From contig JAOSJM010000001.1 of NCBI GenBank assembly GCA_027494165.1, positions 1,744,001-1,808,000 of the forward strand: a DNA stretch of 64,000 bases, written 5' to 3'. Positions 26,739-36,609 of the stretch are shown here, piece after piece. Positions within the stretch are counted from its first letter, which is position 1. Each line of letters opens with the position of its first letter. Source of the stretch: Acidimicrobiia bacterium (GTDB lineage: Bacteria; Actinomycetota; Acidimicrobiia; IMCC26256; JAOSJM01). Position numbers and translations under genes: made by a program. The notes beneath the pieces are model-generated. The model was not told where the DNA came from. It saw only the letters and a program-made list of their open reading frames with translations, and searched no databases.

Positions 26739-28895
26739 TCACGGGCCGGGCGACGTGGTCGTCGTGCTCGTGGTGGTGGTCGTGGTCGTCGTGGTGCTGG
26801 TGGTCGTGGTGCTGGTGGTCGTGGTCGAGGACGGCGGGGGCGCGGTGGTCGGGGGCGCCGTCGTGGGTGGTGCCGTCGTGGGCGGTGCCGTCGTGGGCGG
26901 GGTGGTCGTCGTCTCCTCGGGCGGTGGCTCGGTCGTCGTCGTGGTGACGGGCACCGCGGAGCGCCCGCCCTTCTCGTCGATGAACTGCGGCCGTCCCCAC
27001 AGCCGCGGATCCGGTCTCGAGAAGTCGAGCGCCGCCTCGCCCTCGAGCTCGGACGTCATGAAGGCCCGGAAGACCTGGGCCGGGTAGGTGCCCCCGAACA
27101 CCGACCGTCCCCCGACGTTGTTCATGGGGACCTTGCCGGTGGGCGAGCCCATCCAGACGGCCGTGACGAGCTGCGGCGTGTACCCGACGAACCAGGCGTC
27201 GGTGAGCTCGTCGGTCGTGCCGGTCTTGCCGGCGACCGGGCGACCGATGCTCGCCGAGGTCCCCGTGCCGCCGGACACGACGCCGCGCAGGATGTCGGTG
27301 ACCGTGCGGGCGACCTGGGGGTCGACGGCCTGGACCCCCTCGGACCGGCTCTCGAACAGGACCTCGCCGTCGGGCCCCTCGACCCTCCGGATGAACACCG
27401 GGTCGTGGTGCACGCCGTCGGCGGCGAAGGTGGCGAAGACCGTGGCCATCTCGAGGGGGGTGGCCTCGTCGGTTCCCAGCGTGATCGAGAGGTAGGGAGG
27501 GATCTCGTTGCTCTCGGGGATGCCGAGGCGGTGGGCCATGTCGACGACCTTCTCGGGCCCGAGGCTGGCGATGAGCCTGGCGTAGGCGCAGTTCACCGAG
27601 CCCGTCGTGGCCGCGCGCAGCGAGATGACCCCGCGGCTCGAGCCGGCGTTCTTGGTCTTCCACGGCTCGGAGCCCGGGTTCTCCACCGTGCAGGGCGACG
27701 ACCCGTCGACCTCGTCGTTGGGCGAGTAGCCGTCCTCGAGGGCGGCCGCGAGGGTGACGGCCTTGTACGCCGAGCCCGGCTGGCGGGCGCCCTGGGTGGC
27801 CAGGTTGAACTGGACCTGGTCGAAGCCGGGCCCGCCGACGATGGCGCGGACCTCGCCGTTCGTCGGATCGAGGGCGACGAGCGCGGCCGTGAAGGGCGGC
27901 TGGTCGGGGACGATCTCGTTCACGGCGAGCTGGGCGAGGAAGTAGGCCCGGGCGTCGAACGTCGTGTAGACCTTGAGGCCTCCCTTCAGCACCGCCTGCT
28001 GGCGCTGCTCGGGTGTCTCCCCCAGGCGCTCGTCGGCGAGGAGGCGACGCTGCACCTCCTCCACGAAGTAGTTGTCGGGACGGAGCTCGAGCGGGGGCCG
28101 CTTCGACGGCAGCGGCGCCAGCTCGGCGACGTCGGCCTCGGCCCTGGTGACGAGGCCCTCTTCCACCATGAGGTCGAGCACCTCGGAGCGGCGCCGACGG
28201 GCCCGGTCGGGGAACTCGAAGGGGTTGTTGCCCTCGGGACTGTTGATGAGCCCGGCGAGCAGGGCGGCCTCGGCCAGGCTCAGCTCCTGCAGGGTCTTGC
28301 ACCGCTCCGCCCCGGTCTCGGGGTCGTCGGAGCAGAAGAACCGCTCGGCCGCCGCCTTGATGCCGTAGGAGCCCTGGCCGAAGTACACGGTGTTGAGGTA
28401 CTCCCGCAGGATCTCGGTCTTCGAGTACTGGTTGTTGAGCCGGAAGGCCAGGATGGCCTCCCGGAGCTTGCGGTTGAGGTCCCGCTTGGGGGTGAGCACG
28501 CGATTCTTGACGAGCTGCTGGGTGATCGTCGATCCGCCCTGGACGACCTCACCGGAGCTGACGTTGCGCACGAAGGCCCGGAACAGGGCCTGCACGTCGA
28601 TCCCCGGGTTCTGCCAGAAGGTCTGGTCCTCGGTGGCGACGATGGCGTCGATCACGACCTGGGGCACCTCGGAGAGGTCGACGAGCGACCGGTCCTCGAG
28701 CCCCAGCTCGGCGATCCTCGTCCCGTTGGCGGCGTAGATCGTGGTCCGCTGGGGCAGCGGATCGAGCGAGATCGTTCCGCTGAACGTCGAGCTCCCCACC
28801 AGGGTCCGCGCCCCGGGGATGAGCGCGGCGAGGCACAACCCGACGCCGATGCCGCCGAGGGTGATGACGAGGAGGAAGCGGAGGATCCGGCGCAC
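26739..28895 (-). CDS. Class A penicillin-binding protein
   Basis: A 718-residue bifunctional peptidoglycan synthase: one N-terminal transmembrane helix (residues 5-27), a GT51 glycosyltransferase domain (VATEDQTFWQNPGID with catalytic Glu89, QGGSTITQQLVKN), and a transpeptidase domain with the Ser-x2-Lys box in RQPGSAYKAVTL, SVNCAY and AGKTGTTDE. The tail is about 70 residues of Thr/Pro repeats (TTTTTEPPPEETTTTPP-like). In GT51 motif 1 an Asn (WQNPG) stands where most relatives have His. GTG start at 28895; no strong ribosome site is visible. The 155 bp upstream to 29051 hold no gene. Confidence 0.93.
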   Translation of the reverse strand: MRRILRFLLVITLGGIGVGLCLAALIPGARTLVGSSTFSGTISLDPLPQRTTIYAANGTRIAELGLEDRSLVDLSEVPQVVIDAIVATEDQTFWQNPGIDVQALFRAFVRNVSSGEVVQGGSTITQQLVKNRVLTPKRDLNRKLREAILAFRLNNQYSKTEILREYLNTVYFGQGSYGIKAAAERFFCSDDPETGAERCKTLQELSLAEAALLAGLINSPEGNNPFEFPDRARRRRSEVLDLMVEEGLVTRAEADVAELAPLPSKRPPLELRPDNYFVEEVQRRLLADERLGETPEQRQQAVLKGGLKVYTTFDARAYFLAQLAVNEIVPDQPPFTAALVALDPTNGEVRAIVGGPGFDQVQFNLATQGARQPGSAYKAVTLAAALEDGYSPNDEVDGSSPCTVENPGSEPWKTKNAGSSRGVISLRAATTGSVNCAYARLIASLGPEKVVDMAHRLGIPESNEIPPYLSITLGTDEATPLEMATVFATFAADGVHHDPVFIRRVEGPDGEVLFESRSEGVQAVDPQVARTVTDILRGVVSGGTGTSASIGRPVAGKTGTTDELTDAWFVGYTPQLVTAVWMGSPTGKVPMNNVGGRSVFGGTYPAQVFRAFMTSELEGEAALDFSRPDPRLWGRPQFIDEKGGRSAVPVTTTTTEPPPEETTTTPPTTAPPTTAPPTTAPPTTAPPPSSTTTTSTTTTSTTTTTTTTTSTTTTSPGP

Positions 28896-29050
28896 GGCTG
28901 GGGTGGGTTGGTCGCCTCGGTGCTGGTCCGGTGGGTCCCGGTGGTGGCGTCAGCGGGTGTCCCGGGACGGTGACCAGGATGGCACACCGACGTGACCGGC
29001 TCGGGACCAGGGTGTGACGAGACCCGCGGGCCGGGTCGCGCCCGGGGGCG

Positions 29051-30019
29051 TCACCGCCCGACCAGGCGCCCCGCGAGCCCGGGGAGCGTCCCGGGTCCCC
29101 TCCGGGGGTGGAAGCGATCGGAGGCGTCGGTGAGCCGCGCGTCCTCGTCGTCGTCGAGCTCGAGGTCGGCCGCCGCGACGTTGGCCTCGAGCTGGGCGAC
29201 GCTGCTCGCGCCGGGGATGACGACGACGTTGGGGCGGCGGAGGAGCCACGCCAGGGCCACCTGGGCCGGACTGGCGTCGTGGGCCCGGGCGACCTCCTGG
29301 AGGGTCTCCACGAGCTCTCGTGCCCGCTCGAGGTTGTCGTCGAGGAACAGCGGGTTGGTCCGCCGGGCCACGCCCCGGGGGAGGTGCCCGGTGTCGTAAC
29401 GGCCGGACAGCAGCCCCTGGGCCAGGGGGCTGTACGCGATCACGAGGTGATCGGTGGCCTGGGCCCACGGCAGCAGTGCCCGCTCGGGGCCCCGGTGGGC
29501 GAGGCTGTAGGCCACCTGGTTCGACAGCACCGACCCGCCCAGCGCCCGTTCGGCCGCCTGCCACCCGGTCAGCGAGAAGTTGCTGACGCCCACGTGGCGG
29601 ATCAGACCGGCGTCGAGCAGCCTCCGCATGCCCTCCATGGTGGTGCCTATGGGAACGACCGGGTTGGGCCAGTGGACCTGGTACAGGTCGATGGCCTCGA
29701 CGCCGAGGCGGACGAGGCTGGCCCGGGCCCGCCGTTCGACGATCGACGCGAGCGGCAGCACCGGGAAGATCTTCGTGGCGAGGAGCACCTCGTCGCGACG
29801 CCCCCGCACCGCCTCGCCGACGATGCGCTCGGAGCGGCCGAAGGCGTACATCTCGGCGGTGTCGAGGAGGTTGACGCCGAGGTCGAGGGCACGCTCGACG
29901 ATGGCCCGGGCCTCGCGCTGCGCGTAGTCCTCGCCGTATCCCCACTCCCGGGCCCCGAACTGCCAGGTGCCCAGGCCCACGACGGAGACGCGCACGCCCC
30001 CGACCTCGATGTAGCGCAC
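29051..30019 (-). CDS. Aldo/keto reductase
   Basis: A 322-residue NADPH-dependent aldo/keto reductase with GLGTWQFGAREWGYG, VNLLDTAEMYAFGRSE (catalytic Asp and Tyr), LATKIFP (Lys), IDLYQVHWPNP (His), HVGVSNFS, IAYSPLAQGLLSG and VVIPGASSVAQLEAN. Substrate unknown. I chose the GTG at 30019 because CACAGT (30026-30031, minus strand) ends six bases before it, which would again give a leaderless mRNA, although the first base of that box is not T. The open frame continues upstream but would overlap the divergent gene. Confidence 0.9.
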   Translation of the reverse strand: MRYIEVGGVRVSVVGLGTWQFGAREWGYGEDYAQREARAIVERALDLGVNLLDTAEMYAFGRSERIVGEAVRGRRDEVLLATKIFPVLPLASIVERRARASLVRLGVEAIDLYQVHWPNPVVPIGTTMEGMRRLLDAGLIRHVGVSNFSLTGWQAAERALGGSVLSNQVAYSLAHRGPERALLPWAQATDHLVIAYSPLAQGLLSGRYDTGHLPRGVARRTNPLFLDDNLERARELVETLQEVARAHDASPAQVALAWLLRRPNVVVIPGASSVAQLEANVAAADLELDDDEDARLTDASDRFHPRRGPGTLPGLAGRLVGR

Positions 30020-30052
30020 CCGCCCACTGTGCCCGACGGCCACGGCCCTTGC

Positions 30053-30088
30053 CAGGCCCCCCGGCCTGTCACAGGCCGCCGGTACGCT
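30053..30088. promoter_or_regulatory. Palindrome and -10 box between aldo/keto reductase and addB-like gene
   Basis: GGCCTG-TCA-CAGGCC (30063-30077) is a perfect 6-3-6 inverted repeat, preceded by another CAGGCC at 30053-30058. It sits just upstream of the TACGCT -10 box (30083-30088) of the gene starting at 30095, roughly where a -35 element would be. A regulator binding here could affect both divergent genes. Confidence 0.45.
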
Positions 30089-30094
30089 CGCACG

Positions 30095-33000
30095 GTGAGC
30101 GACCTCCGCCTCGTCCGCCACGGTGCGCCGGCCCTGGGGCGCTCGCGCGGCCGTCGACGACGCCAAGGCCGGCGACCCCCTGGCGCCCGTGACCGTGGCC
30201 GCGCCCACCGTCTACGCGGGGCTGGCCCTGCGCCGGTCCCTGGCCCGCGGCGACGGCCGGGACCGCCCGGGGCTGGTGAACGTCCGCTTCCTCCCGCTCG
30301 CCCGGGTGGCCGAGCTGCTCGGTGCTCCCGTCCTCGCCGCCCGCGGCCACCGGCCGCTCACGGGGCCCCCTGCGGGCGGAGGCGGTGCGGGCCGCCCTCG
30401 CCGAGCAGCGGGGAGCCCTGAGCGCGGTCGCGTCGCACCCCGCCACGGTGCGGGCGCTCGCCAGGACGTTCACCGACCTGCGGCGGGCCGGGCCCGCCGC
30501 GCGAGCGCGGCTGGCGCGCCGCGGCCCGCGACCCGAGCACGTCGTCCGGTGCTTCGATGCGTTCTGCCGCCACACCGAGGGGTTCGCCGACGACGAGGAC
30601 CTCGCCGCGGCCGCCGTGGGAGCGGTCGACGCGGGGGGCCCGGCGGTCGACGGGCTCGGCGGCCTCGTCGTGCACCTCCCGCGCGCGCTGTCCCCGGCCG
30701 AGCTGACCCTCGTGGGCGCCTTCGCCCGGCGCGGCCGGGCCCGGGCCGTCCTGGGGCTGGTCGGTGAGCCCGACGCCGACCGGCCCGCCGTGGAGCTGGC
30801 CGAGCGGCTGGCCACGGTGCTCGGCGCCGCCGCCGTGGAGCCCGCCGCCCCGAGCCCGGCCCGCGTGTCGGTGCTCGAGGCCCCCGACCCCGACGACGAG
30901 GTGCGCGAGGTCGTGCGCTCGATCGTCGCCCGGCTCGACCGGGTCGACCTGCCCCTCCACCGGGTCGCGATCCTCTACCGCACCGCCGACCCCTACGCCC
31001 GTGTCGTCCACGAGCAGCTCCGCGCCGCCGGCATCCCCGCGCACGGTCCGGCCACCGGGCGCCTGGCCGAGACCGTGGCCGGGAGGGCCCTGCTCGGCCT
31101 GCTCGCCGTCCCCGCCGGGGGGTACCGCCGCGACGCGGTGATGGACTGGTTGGCCTCCGCCCCGATCCTCGAGGTCCCCGGGACCGCCCCGGTCCCCGCC
31201 CACCGGTGGGACGTCCTGTCCCGTCGCGCGGGCGTGGTCGGCGGGATCGAGCAGTGGCGCGACCGCCTCGCCGGCTACGGCGACCACCTCCGGCGGCGGG
31301 CCGAGCGCGCCGCCGACGACCCCGAGGCCGACGGTGCCCTCGACGTCGAGGCCGACCTCGACCACCTCGACCGCCTCGGCGCGTTCGTCGACGGGCTGGC
31401 CGGGGCGCTCGAGCCGCCCGACCCCCGACGTGGCCCGCGCTCGCCCGCTGGTCGGCCGGGCTCCTCGACCGGTACCTCGGCGGCGAGGGGGCACGCGAGC
31501 GGTGGCCCGAGCACGAGCTGCGGGCCTCCCGCGAGGTGCGGCGCCGGGTCGAGGCCCTGGGCGACCTCGGCGAGCTGGCGGGGCCCGGCCGCGCCGCGGA
31601 CGTCGACGAGCTCCGCCAGGCGCTCCAGGCCGGGCTCGACGTCCCGTGGGGCCACGCCGGACGCTTCGGCACCGGAGTCTTCGTGGGGTCGCTGCGCGAT
31701 GCCTACGGCCTCGATCCCGACGTCGTGTACGTGCTCGGCATGGTCGAGGGCGCCTTCCCGCCCCGGGGGCGCGAGGACCCGCTCCTGCCCGACGACGACC
31801 GCGCGGTCGGCGGGCTCCCGCTCGCCGGGACCCGGCGGGCCGAGGAGCGCCGTGACCACCTCGCCGCCGTCGGAGGAGCGCGCGAGCAGGTCCTGTGCTG
31901 GTCGCGGGCCGACCTCCGGTCCCAGCGGGAGCGCCTGCCGGCCCGCTGGCTGCTGGCCGCCGCGGCCGGCCTCGCCGGCGTCGACCACCTCGGGGCCCGC
32001 GAGCTCTCGACGCGCCCGGGTCCGTGGCACCGGGTCGTGCCGTCGTTCGAGGCCGGGCTCCTCGGGGCCGAGGCGCCCGCCTCGCCGCTCGACCTCGACC
32101 TCTCCGACCTGCGCCGGTGGCAGCAGGCCGGCCGGCCGCTGCGGACCCACCCGCGCGTCCGGGCGGTCCCCGCCCTCGGCGACGGGCTCGAGGCCCTCGC
32201 CGCGCGCCGGAGCTCCGGCCTCGGGCCCCACGACGGGCTCGTCGGGCCGCTCGACGGGCTCCTCCCCGACCTCGCCCGCACCCTGTCGGCCACGTCGCTG
32301 GAGCGGTACGCCGCCTGCCCCCCGCCGGTACCTCCTCGAGCAGGTGCTCCGCGTCCACGACGTCGAGCGCCCCGAGGACGTCGAGACCATCAGCGCGCTC
32401 GACCGGGGCAGCCTCGTCCACGAGGTGCTCGAGGTGTTCCTGCGCTCGGTCCCGGCCCGTCGCCGCCCCGACGCGCCCTGGACCCCGGCCGAGCGGGACC
32501 GGCTCCTGGAGCTGGCGGAGCGGTGCTTCGACGACGCCGTCGCCCGCGGGCTCACCGGGCGGCCGCTGCTGTGGGCCATGGAGCGACGCCGGCTCCGGCG
32601 CGTCCTGCGCGACTTCGCCGACGCGGACGAGGACCACCGGTCCGCGCGGGGCGTCGTCACCGACCCCGACGCGCTCGAGCTGGTGTTCGGGGACGACGCG
32701 GGTGAGCCCGTCTCGGTCACCCTCCCCGGAGGCACGACCGTGGCGTTCCGGGGACGGATCGACCGGATCGACGTGGCACCCGACGGCTCGCGCCTGGTCG
32801 TGCTCGACTACAAGACCGGGCGCGACCAGCGCTACACGGACCTCGAGGACGATCCCGTCGTCCGCGGCACGATGCTGCAGCTCCCGATCTACGCCCTGGC
32901 GGCGACGCGGCGGGCACCGGAGGCGGCGGTCGAGGCCCGGTACTGGTTCCTCGAGACCGGTCGGCAGCCCGGCTACGCGGTCGACGACACCGTGATGGGC

Positions 33001-33234
33001 CGCTTCCTCGCCGTCCTCGAGGCCATCTTCGGTGGCATCGCCGCGGGCGTGTTCCCGGCCAACCCCGGAGCCGAGACCCGCGACTCCTGGGCGAACTGCC
33101 GCACCTGCCCCTACGACCGGCTCTGCCCCCCCGACCGAGACGTCGCATGGGAGCGCAAGCGGCACGCCCCCACCTGCGCCCGGTACCTGGCCCTCGCCGA
33201 GCCCGGGGCCGCGCCTCCCGGGGAGGGCCCGTGA
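30095..33234 (+). CDS. addB: AddB-like helicase/PD-(D/E)XK nuclease with iron-sulfur cysteines (four frameshifts)
   Basis: An AddB/PcrA-related partner of the downstream helicase, about 1045 residues when corrected. The helicase-like part includes [20 protein letters not shown] and [18 protein letters not shown]. The C-terminal nuclease has [12 protein letters not shown] and LVVLDYKTG, and its iron-staple Cys are [15 protein letters not shown]. Frame breaks near 30138, 30367, 31432 and 32320 each need one C or G. GTG start at 30095 follows TACGCT by six bases (leaderless). It overlaps the next gene by four bases; together they form a RecBCD-type double-strand-break resection complex. The canonical N-terminal Walker A of AddB is not clear here. 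Confidence 0.8.
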
Positions 33235-36200
33235 CCGGACCGCTCGCCGACGCGCCGGTGCGCGACCTCGTGCGCGACGCCCACGACCTGACGCTCCTCG
33301 TCGAGGCCGGCGCGGGGACCGGCAAGACGACGGTCCTCGTCGAGCGGGTGCTCGCCCTGGTCGCGACGGGCCGGGTCCGGCTCCGGCGCCTCGCGGCCAT
33401 CACGTTCACCGAGGCCGCGGCGTCCGAGCTGCGCGATCGCGTGCGCGAGGCGCTCGAGCGCGCCGTGGCCGGCGCCGGGCTCCCGGACGCGCACCCGATC
33501 GACGACGCCGGCCGGCGGCGCTGCGAACAGGCGCTCGCCGAGCTCGACGACGCCGCGATCGGCACGCTCCACGGGTTCGCCCAGCGGATCCTGGCCGAGC
33601 ACCCGCTCGAGTCCGGCCTGCCCCCCGCCTTCGAGGTGGCGGGCGAGATCGAGGCGTCCATCGCGTTCGACGAGCGGTGGGCCGCCTTCGCCGACCGGCT
33701 CCTCGACGACCCCGCGCTCGAGGCGACCCTGCTCGAGGCGTTCACGCTCGGGCTCCGGCTCGACTGGCTCCGCGCCCTCGCCCGGCGCCTCCACGACCAC
33801 CACGACCGCCTCCTCGACGCGCCGTTCGGTGCCCACCACCCCGGCGGGCTCCGGCCCGTCGACCCCGAACCCGTCCTCGGACCCCTGCGGGCCGCCCTCG
33901 CCCACCGGGTCTCGTGCACCGACCCCGACGACAAGCTGGCCCTCCATCTCGAGCGGCTGGCGGGCCACGCCCGCACGCTCGAGGCCGCCGACGACGACCT
34001 CGAGCGCCTCGACCTCCTCGCGCGCGGGCCCGGGCTGGCGACGCGGTACGGGCGCAGCGGCAACTGGCCCGACGTCACGCTCGTCCGGGGCCTGCTCGCG
34101 TGGGCCGAGGAGGCCCGGGCCGAGCTGCTCGCCCGGCGGCGCGCCGCGGTCATCGGCCCGCTCGCCGCGGCCGTGCGGGCCGACGTGCTCGACGCCGCCG
34201 AGGCCCGCCGGCGCGCCGGCGTCCTCGGGTTCCACGACCTACTCGTCCTGGCCCGCCAGCTCCTGCGCGAGGACCCCGTGGCCCGCCGCCGGGTCGCCGA
34301 GCGGTTCGACTGCCTGCTCGTCGACGAGATGCAGGACACCGACCCGATCCAGGTCGAGCTGGCCGTGCTGCTCGCCACCGACGACCCCGGCGCCGGGTCG
34401 CGGCCGTGGAGCGCCGTCCCGCTCGAGCCCGGTCGCCTGTTCTTCGTCGGCGACCCCAAGCAGTCGATCTACCGGTTCCGGAGGGCGGACGTGACCCTCT
34501 ACGAGCGGGTGCGCGCTGCTGGGAACGGGAGCCGTGGCCCTGCAGGTCAACTTCCGTTCCGTCCCGGGGATCCTCGACTGGGTGAACCACGTGTTCGCGA
34601 TCCTGATGGGGGGCGACGACCGATCCCTCCAGGCCGCCTACGTCCCGCTCGTCGCCCACCGCCCGGCTCCCGACGACCCGACCCCGCCCGTGGCCGTCGT
34701 CGGCGGTCCCGCCGACGAGCCAGTCGGCACCGTCCGGGCCCGCGCCGCCGAGGAGCTGGCCGCCCTGCTCCGGTCCGTGCAAGGCGGCGAGTGGTCCGTG
34801 ACCGACCCCGACACCGGCGAGATCCGACCGGCCCGGCTCGCCGACACCGCCGTGCTGCTGCCGACCCGGACCGCCCTGAGCACCATCGAGACAGCCCTCG
34901 AGCGGGCCGGCGTCCCGGCCCGCGTCGAGAGCCAGTCGCTCGTCTACGCCACGGCCGAGGTGCGCGACCTCCTCGCGGTGCTGCAGGCCGTCGACGACCC
35001 CACCGACGAGGTGGCTCTCGTCGCGGCCCTGCGGGGCCCGGCCTTCGGGTGCACCGACGCCGACCTCGCCGCGTTCCGCCTCGCGGGAGGCCGCTGGGAC
35101 CACCGGAGGCCTCCCCGGCCGCGCTGGCACCCGAGCACCCCGTCCCCCGGGCCCTGGGCACGCTCCGGGCGCTCCACGAGGCGCACGTGTGGGAGACCGT
35201 CAGCGAGACGGTCGGACGGGTCGTGCGCGAGCTGCGGTTCTTCGAGACGGCCCTGGCCCACCACCGCCCACGCGACCACTGGCGCCGCCTCCGCTTCCTC
35301 CAGGAGCAGGCCCGGGCGTTCGTCGAGGCCCAGGGCGGCGGCCTGCGCGACTTCGTCGGCTGGGTCGAGCGGCAGGCGGCCGAGGGCGCCCGGGTCGACG
35401 AGACGGTCGTGCCGGAGCCCGACGACGACGCGGTCCGCATCCTCACGGTGCATGGGGCGAAGGGCCTCGAGTTCCCGATCGTGCTCCTCGCCGGGCTCGA
35501 GGCCGAGGACCGCGACGAGTCCCCACCCGCGCTGTGGTCGGAGGAGGGTCGCATGGAGGTGCGGGTCGGCACCAAGGAGACCAGCTTCGCGACCCCGGGC
35601 TACGACGACCTCGCCGCCGGCGAGTCCGCCCAGGCGGCGGCCGAGCGGATCCGGCTCCTCTACGTCGCCGCCACCCGCGCCCGCGACCACCTCGTCGTCT
35701 TCCTCCACCACCGTGTCGCCGGACGCTGCCACGCCTCGCGCCTGTGGGAGGTCCTCGAGGGCTCGCCGCACCGCCGCCTCGCGCCGGGCGTGCCCGCCGG
35801 CCCGCCGCCGGCCGCGGTCACGGCGGCCCCGCGCCCGATGGACGAGGAGGAGCGCGCCGCGTGGCTCACCGACCGGGCCCGGCGGCTGGCCCGGGCCGGC
35901 CGTCCCGCGAGCATCGCGGCCACCGCGCTCCCCGTGCACCCCGTGCCCGCAGCCGGGAGGGCCGAGGAGAGGGCCGACGAGAGGGCCGACCGAGTTGGCG
36001 TCGAGCAGGCCGACGAGGGCGTGGACGAGAGCGTCGAGGACGCGGAGACCCGGCCACCCTGGCGGCGAGGCCGGGCCGGGACCTCGCTGGGCCGGGCGGT
36101 CCACGCCGTGCTCCAGACCGTCGACCTCGCCTCGGGCGCGGACCTCGAGGAGACCGCCCGGGCCCAGGCCAGGGCCGAGGGCATCCCCGACCGCGAGGGC

Positions 36201-36605
36201 GAGGTCCGCGCGCTGGTCGCCGGCGTGCTGGGCTCGCCGATCGTGCGGGAGGCCGTCGCCGGCGGTCGGTTCTGGCGGGAGGTCCCGGTGGCCGCGCCGG
36301 TCGGCGACGTGGTGCTCGAGGGGTTCGTCGACCTCCTCGTCGAGGGCCCCGACGGCCTCGTCGTGGTCGACTACAAGACCGACCGCCTCGACACCGAGGC
36401 CGCCGTCGACGCCGCGGCGGACCGGTACCGGCTCCAGATCGGTGCGTACGCCCTGGCCCTCGAGAAGGCCCTGGGCCGGACGGTGAGCCGCGGCGTCCTC
36501 GTCTTCGCCCGGCCGGGGCGGGCGGTCGAGCGCGACGTGGGCGACGTCCGGGCCGCGGCCACCGACGCCCTCGCGGCCGCGACGGCCGCGAGCGCGACCC
36601 CGTGA
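33231..36605 (+). CDS. addA: AddA/UvrD-type helicase-nuclease (two frameshifts)
   Basis: A 1124-residue UvrD/REP-family protein: VEAGAGTGKTTVLVERVL (Walker A), AAITFTEAAASELRDR (motif Ia), LLVDEMQDTDPIQ (motif II), FFVGDPKQSIYRFRRAD (motif III), LQVNFRS, ILTVHGAKGLEFPIVLL and RLLYVAATRARDHLVVF (motifs V-VI). A C-terminal RecB-type nuclease has LEGFVDLLVEGP and LVVVDYKTDRLD. An extra G near 34515 and a missing base near 35098 compensate each other. It overlaps the AddB-like gene by GTGA. The motifs support an active ATP-dependent 3'-5' helicase and nuclease for recombination repair. Confidence 0.88.
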   Translation: MTGPLADAPVRDLVRDAHDLTLLVEAGAGTGKTTVLVERVLALVATGRVRLRRLAAITFTEAAASELRDRVREALERAVAGAGLPDAHPIDDAGRRRCEQALAELDDAAIGTLHGFAQRILAEHPLESGLPPAFEVAGEIEASIAFDERWAAFADRLLDDPALEATLLEAFTLGLRLDWLRALARRLHDHHDRLLDAPFGAHHPGGLRPVDPEPVLGPLRAALAHRVSCTDPDDKLALHLERLAGHARTLEAADDDLERLDLLARGPGLATRYGRSGNWPDVTLVRGLLAWAEEARAELLARRRAAVIGPLAAAVRADVLDAAEARRRAGVLGFHDLLVLARQLLREDPVARRRVAERFDCLLVDEMQDTDPIQVELAVLLATDDPGAGSRPWSAVPLEPGRLFFVGDPKQSIYRFRRADVTLYERVRAAGNGSRGPAGQLPFRPGDPRLGEPRVRDPDGGRRPIPPGRLRPARRPPPGSRRPDPARGRRRRSRRRASRHRPGPRRRGAGRPAPVRARRRVVRDRPRHRRDPTGPARRHRRAAADPDRPEHHRDSPRAGRRPGPRREPVARLRHGRGARPPRGAAGRRRPHRRGGSRRGPAGPGLRVHRRRPRRVPPRGRPLGPPEASPAALAPEHPVPRALGTLRALHEAHVWETVSETVGRVVRELRFFETALAHHRPRDHWRRLRFLQEQARAFVEAQGGGLRDFVGWVERQAAEGARVDETVVPEPDDDAVRILTVHGAKGLEFPIVLLAGLEAEDRDESPPALWSEEGRMEVRVGTKETSFATPGYDDLAAGESAQAAAERIRLLYVAATRARDHLVVFLHHRVAGRCHASRLWEVLEGSPHRRLAPGVPAGPPPAAVTAAPRPMDEEERAAWLTDRARRLARAGRPASIAATALPVHPVPAAGRAEERADERADRVGVEQADEGVDESVEDAETRPPWRRGRAGTSLGRAVHAVLQTVDLASGADLEETARAQARAEGIPDREGEVRALVAGVLGSPIVREAVAGGRFWREVPVAAPVGDVVLEGFVDLLVEGPDGLVVVDYKTDRLDTEAAVDAAADRYRLQIGAYALALEKALGRTVSRGVLVFARPGRAVERDVGDVRAAATDALAAATAASATP

Positions 36606-36609
36606 CGAG

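Noticed and set aside
26755-27087. Val-rich plus-strand frame opposite the PBP tail
   Set aside because: It is the complement of the Thr/Pro codon repeats of the PBP C-terminus, with no ribosome site or family match.
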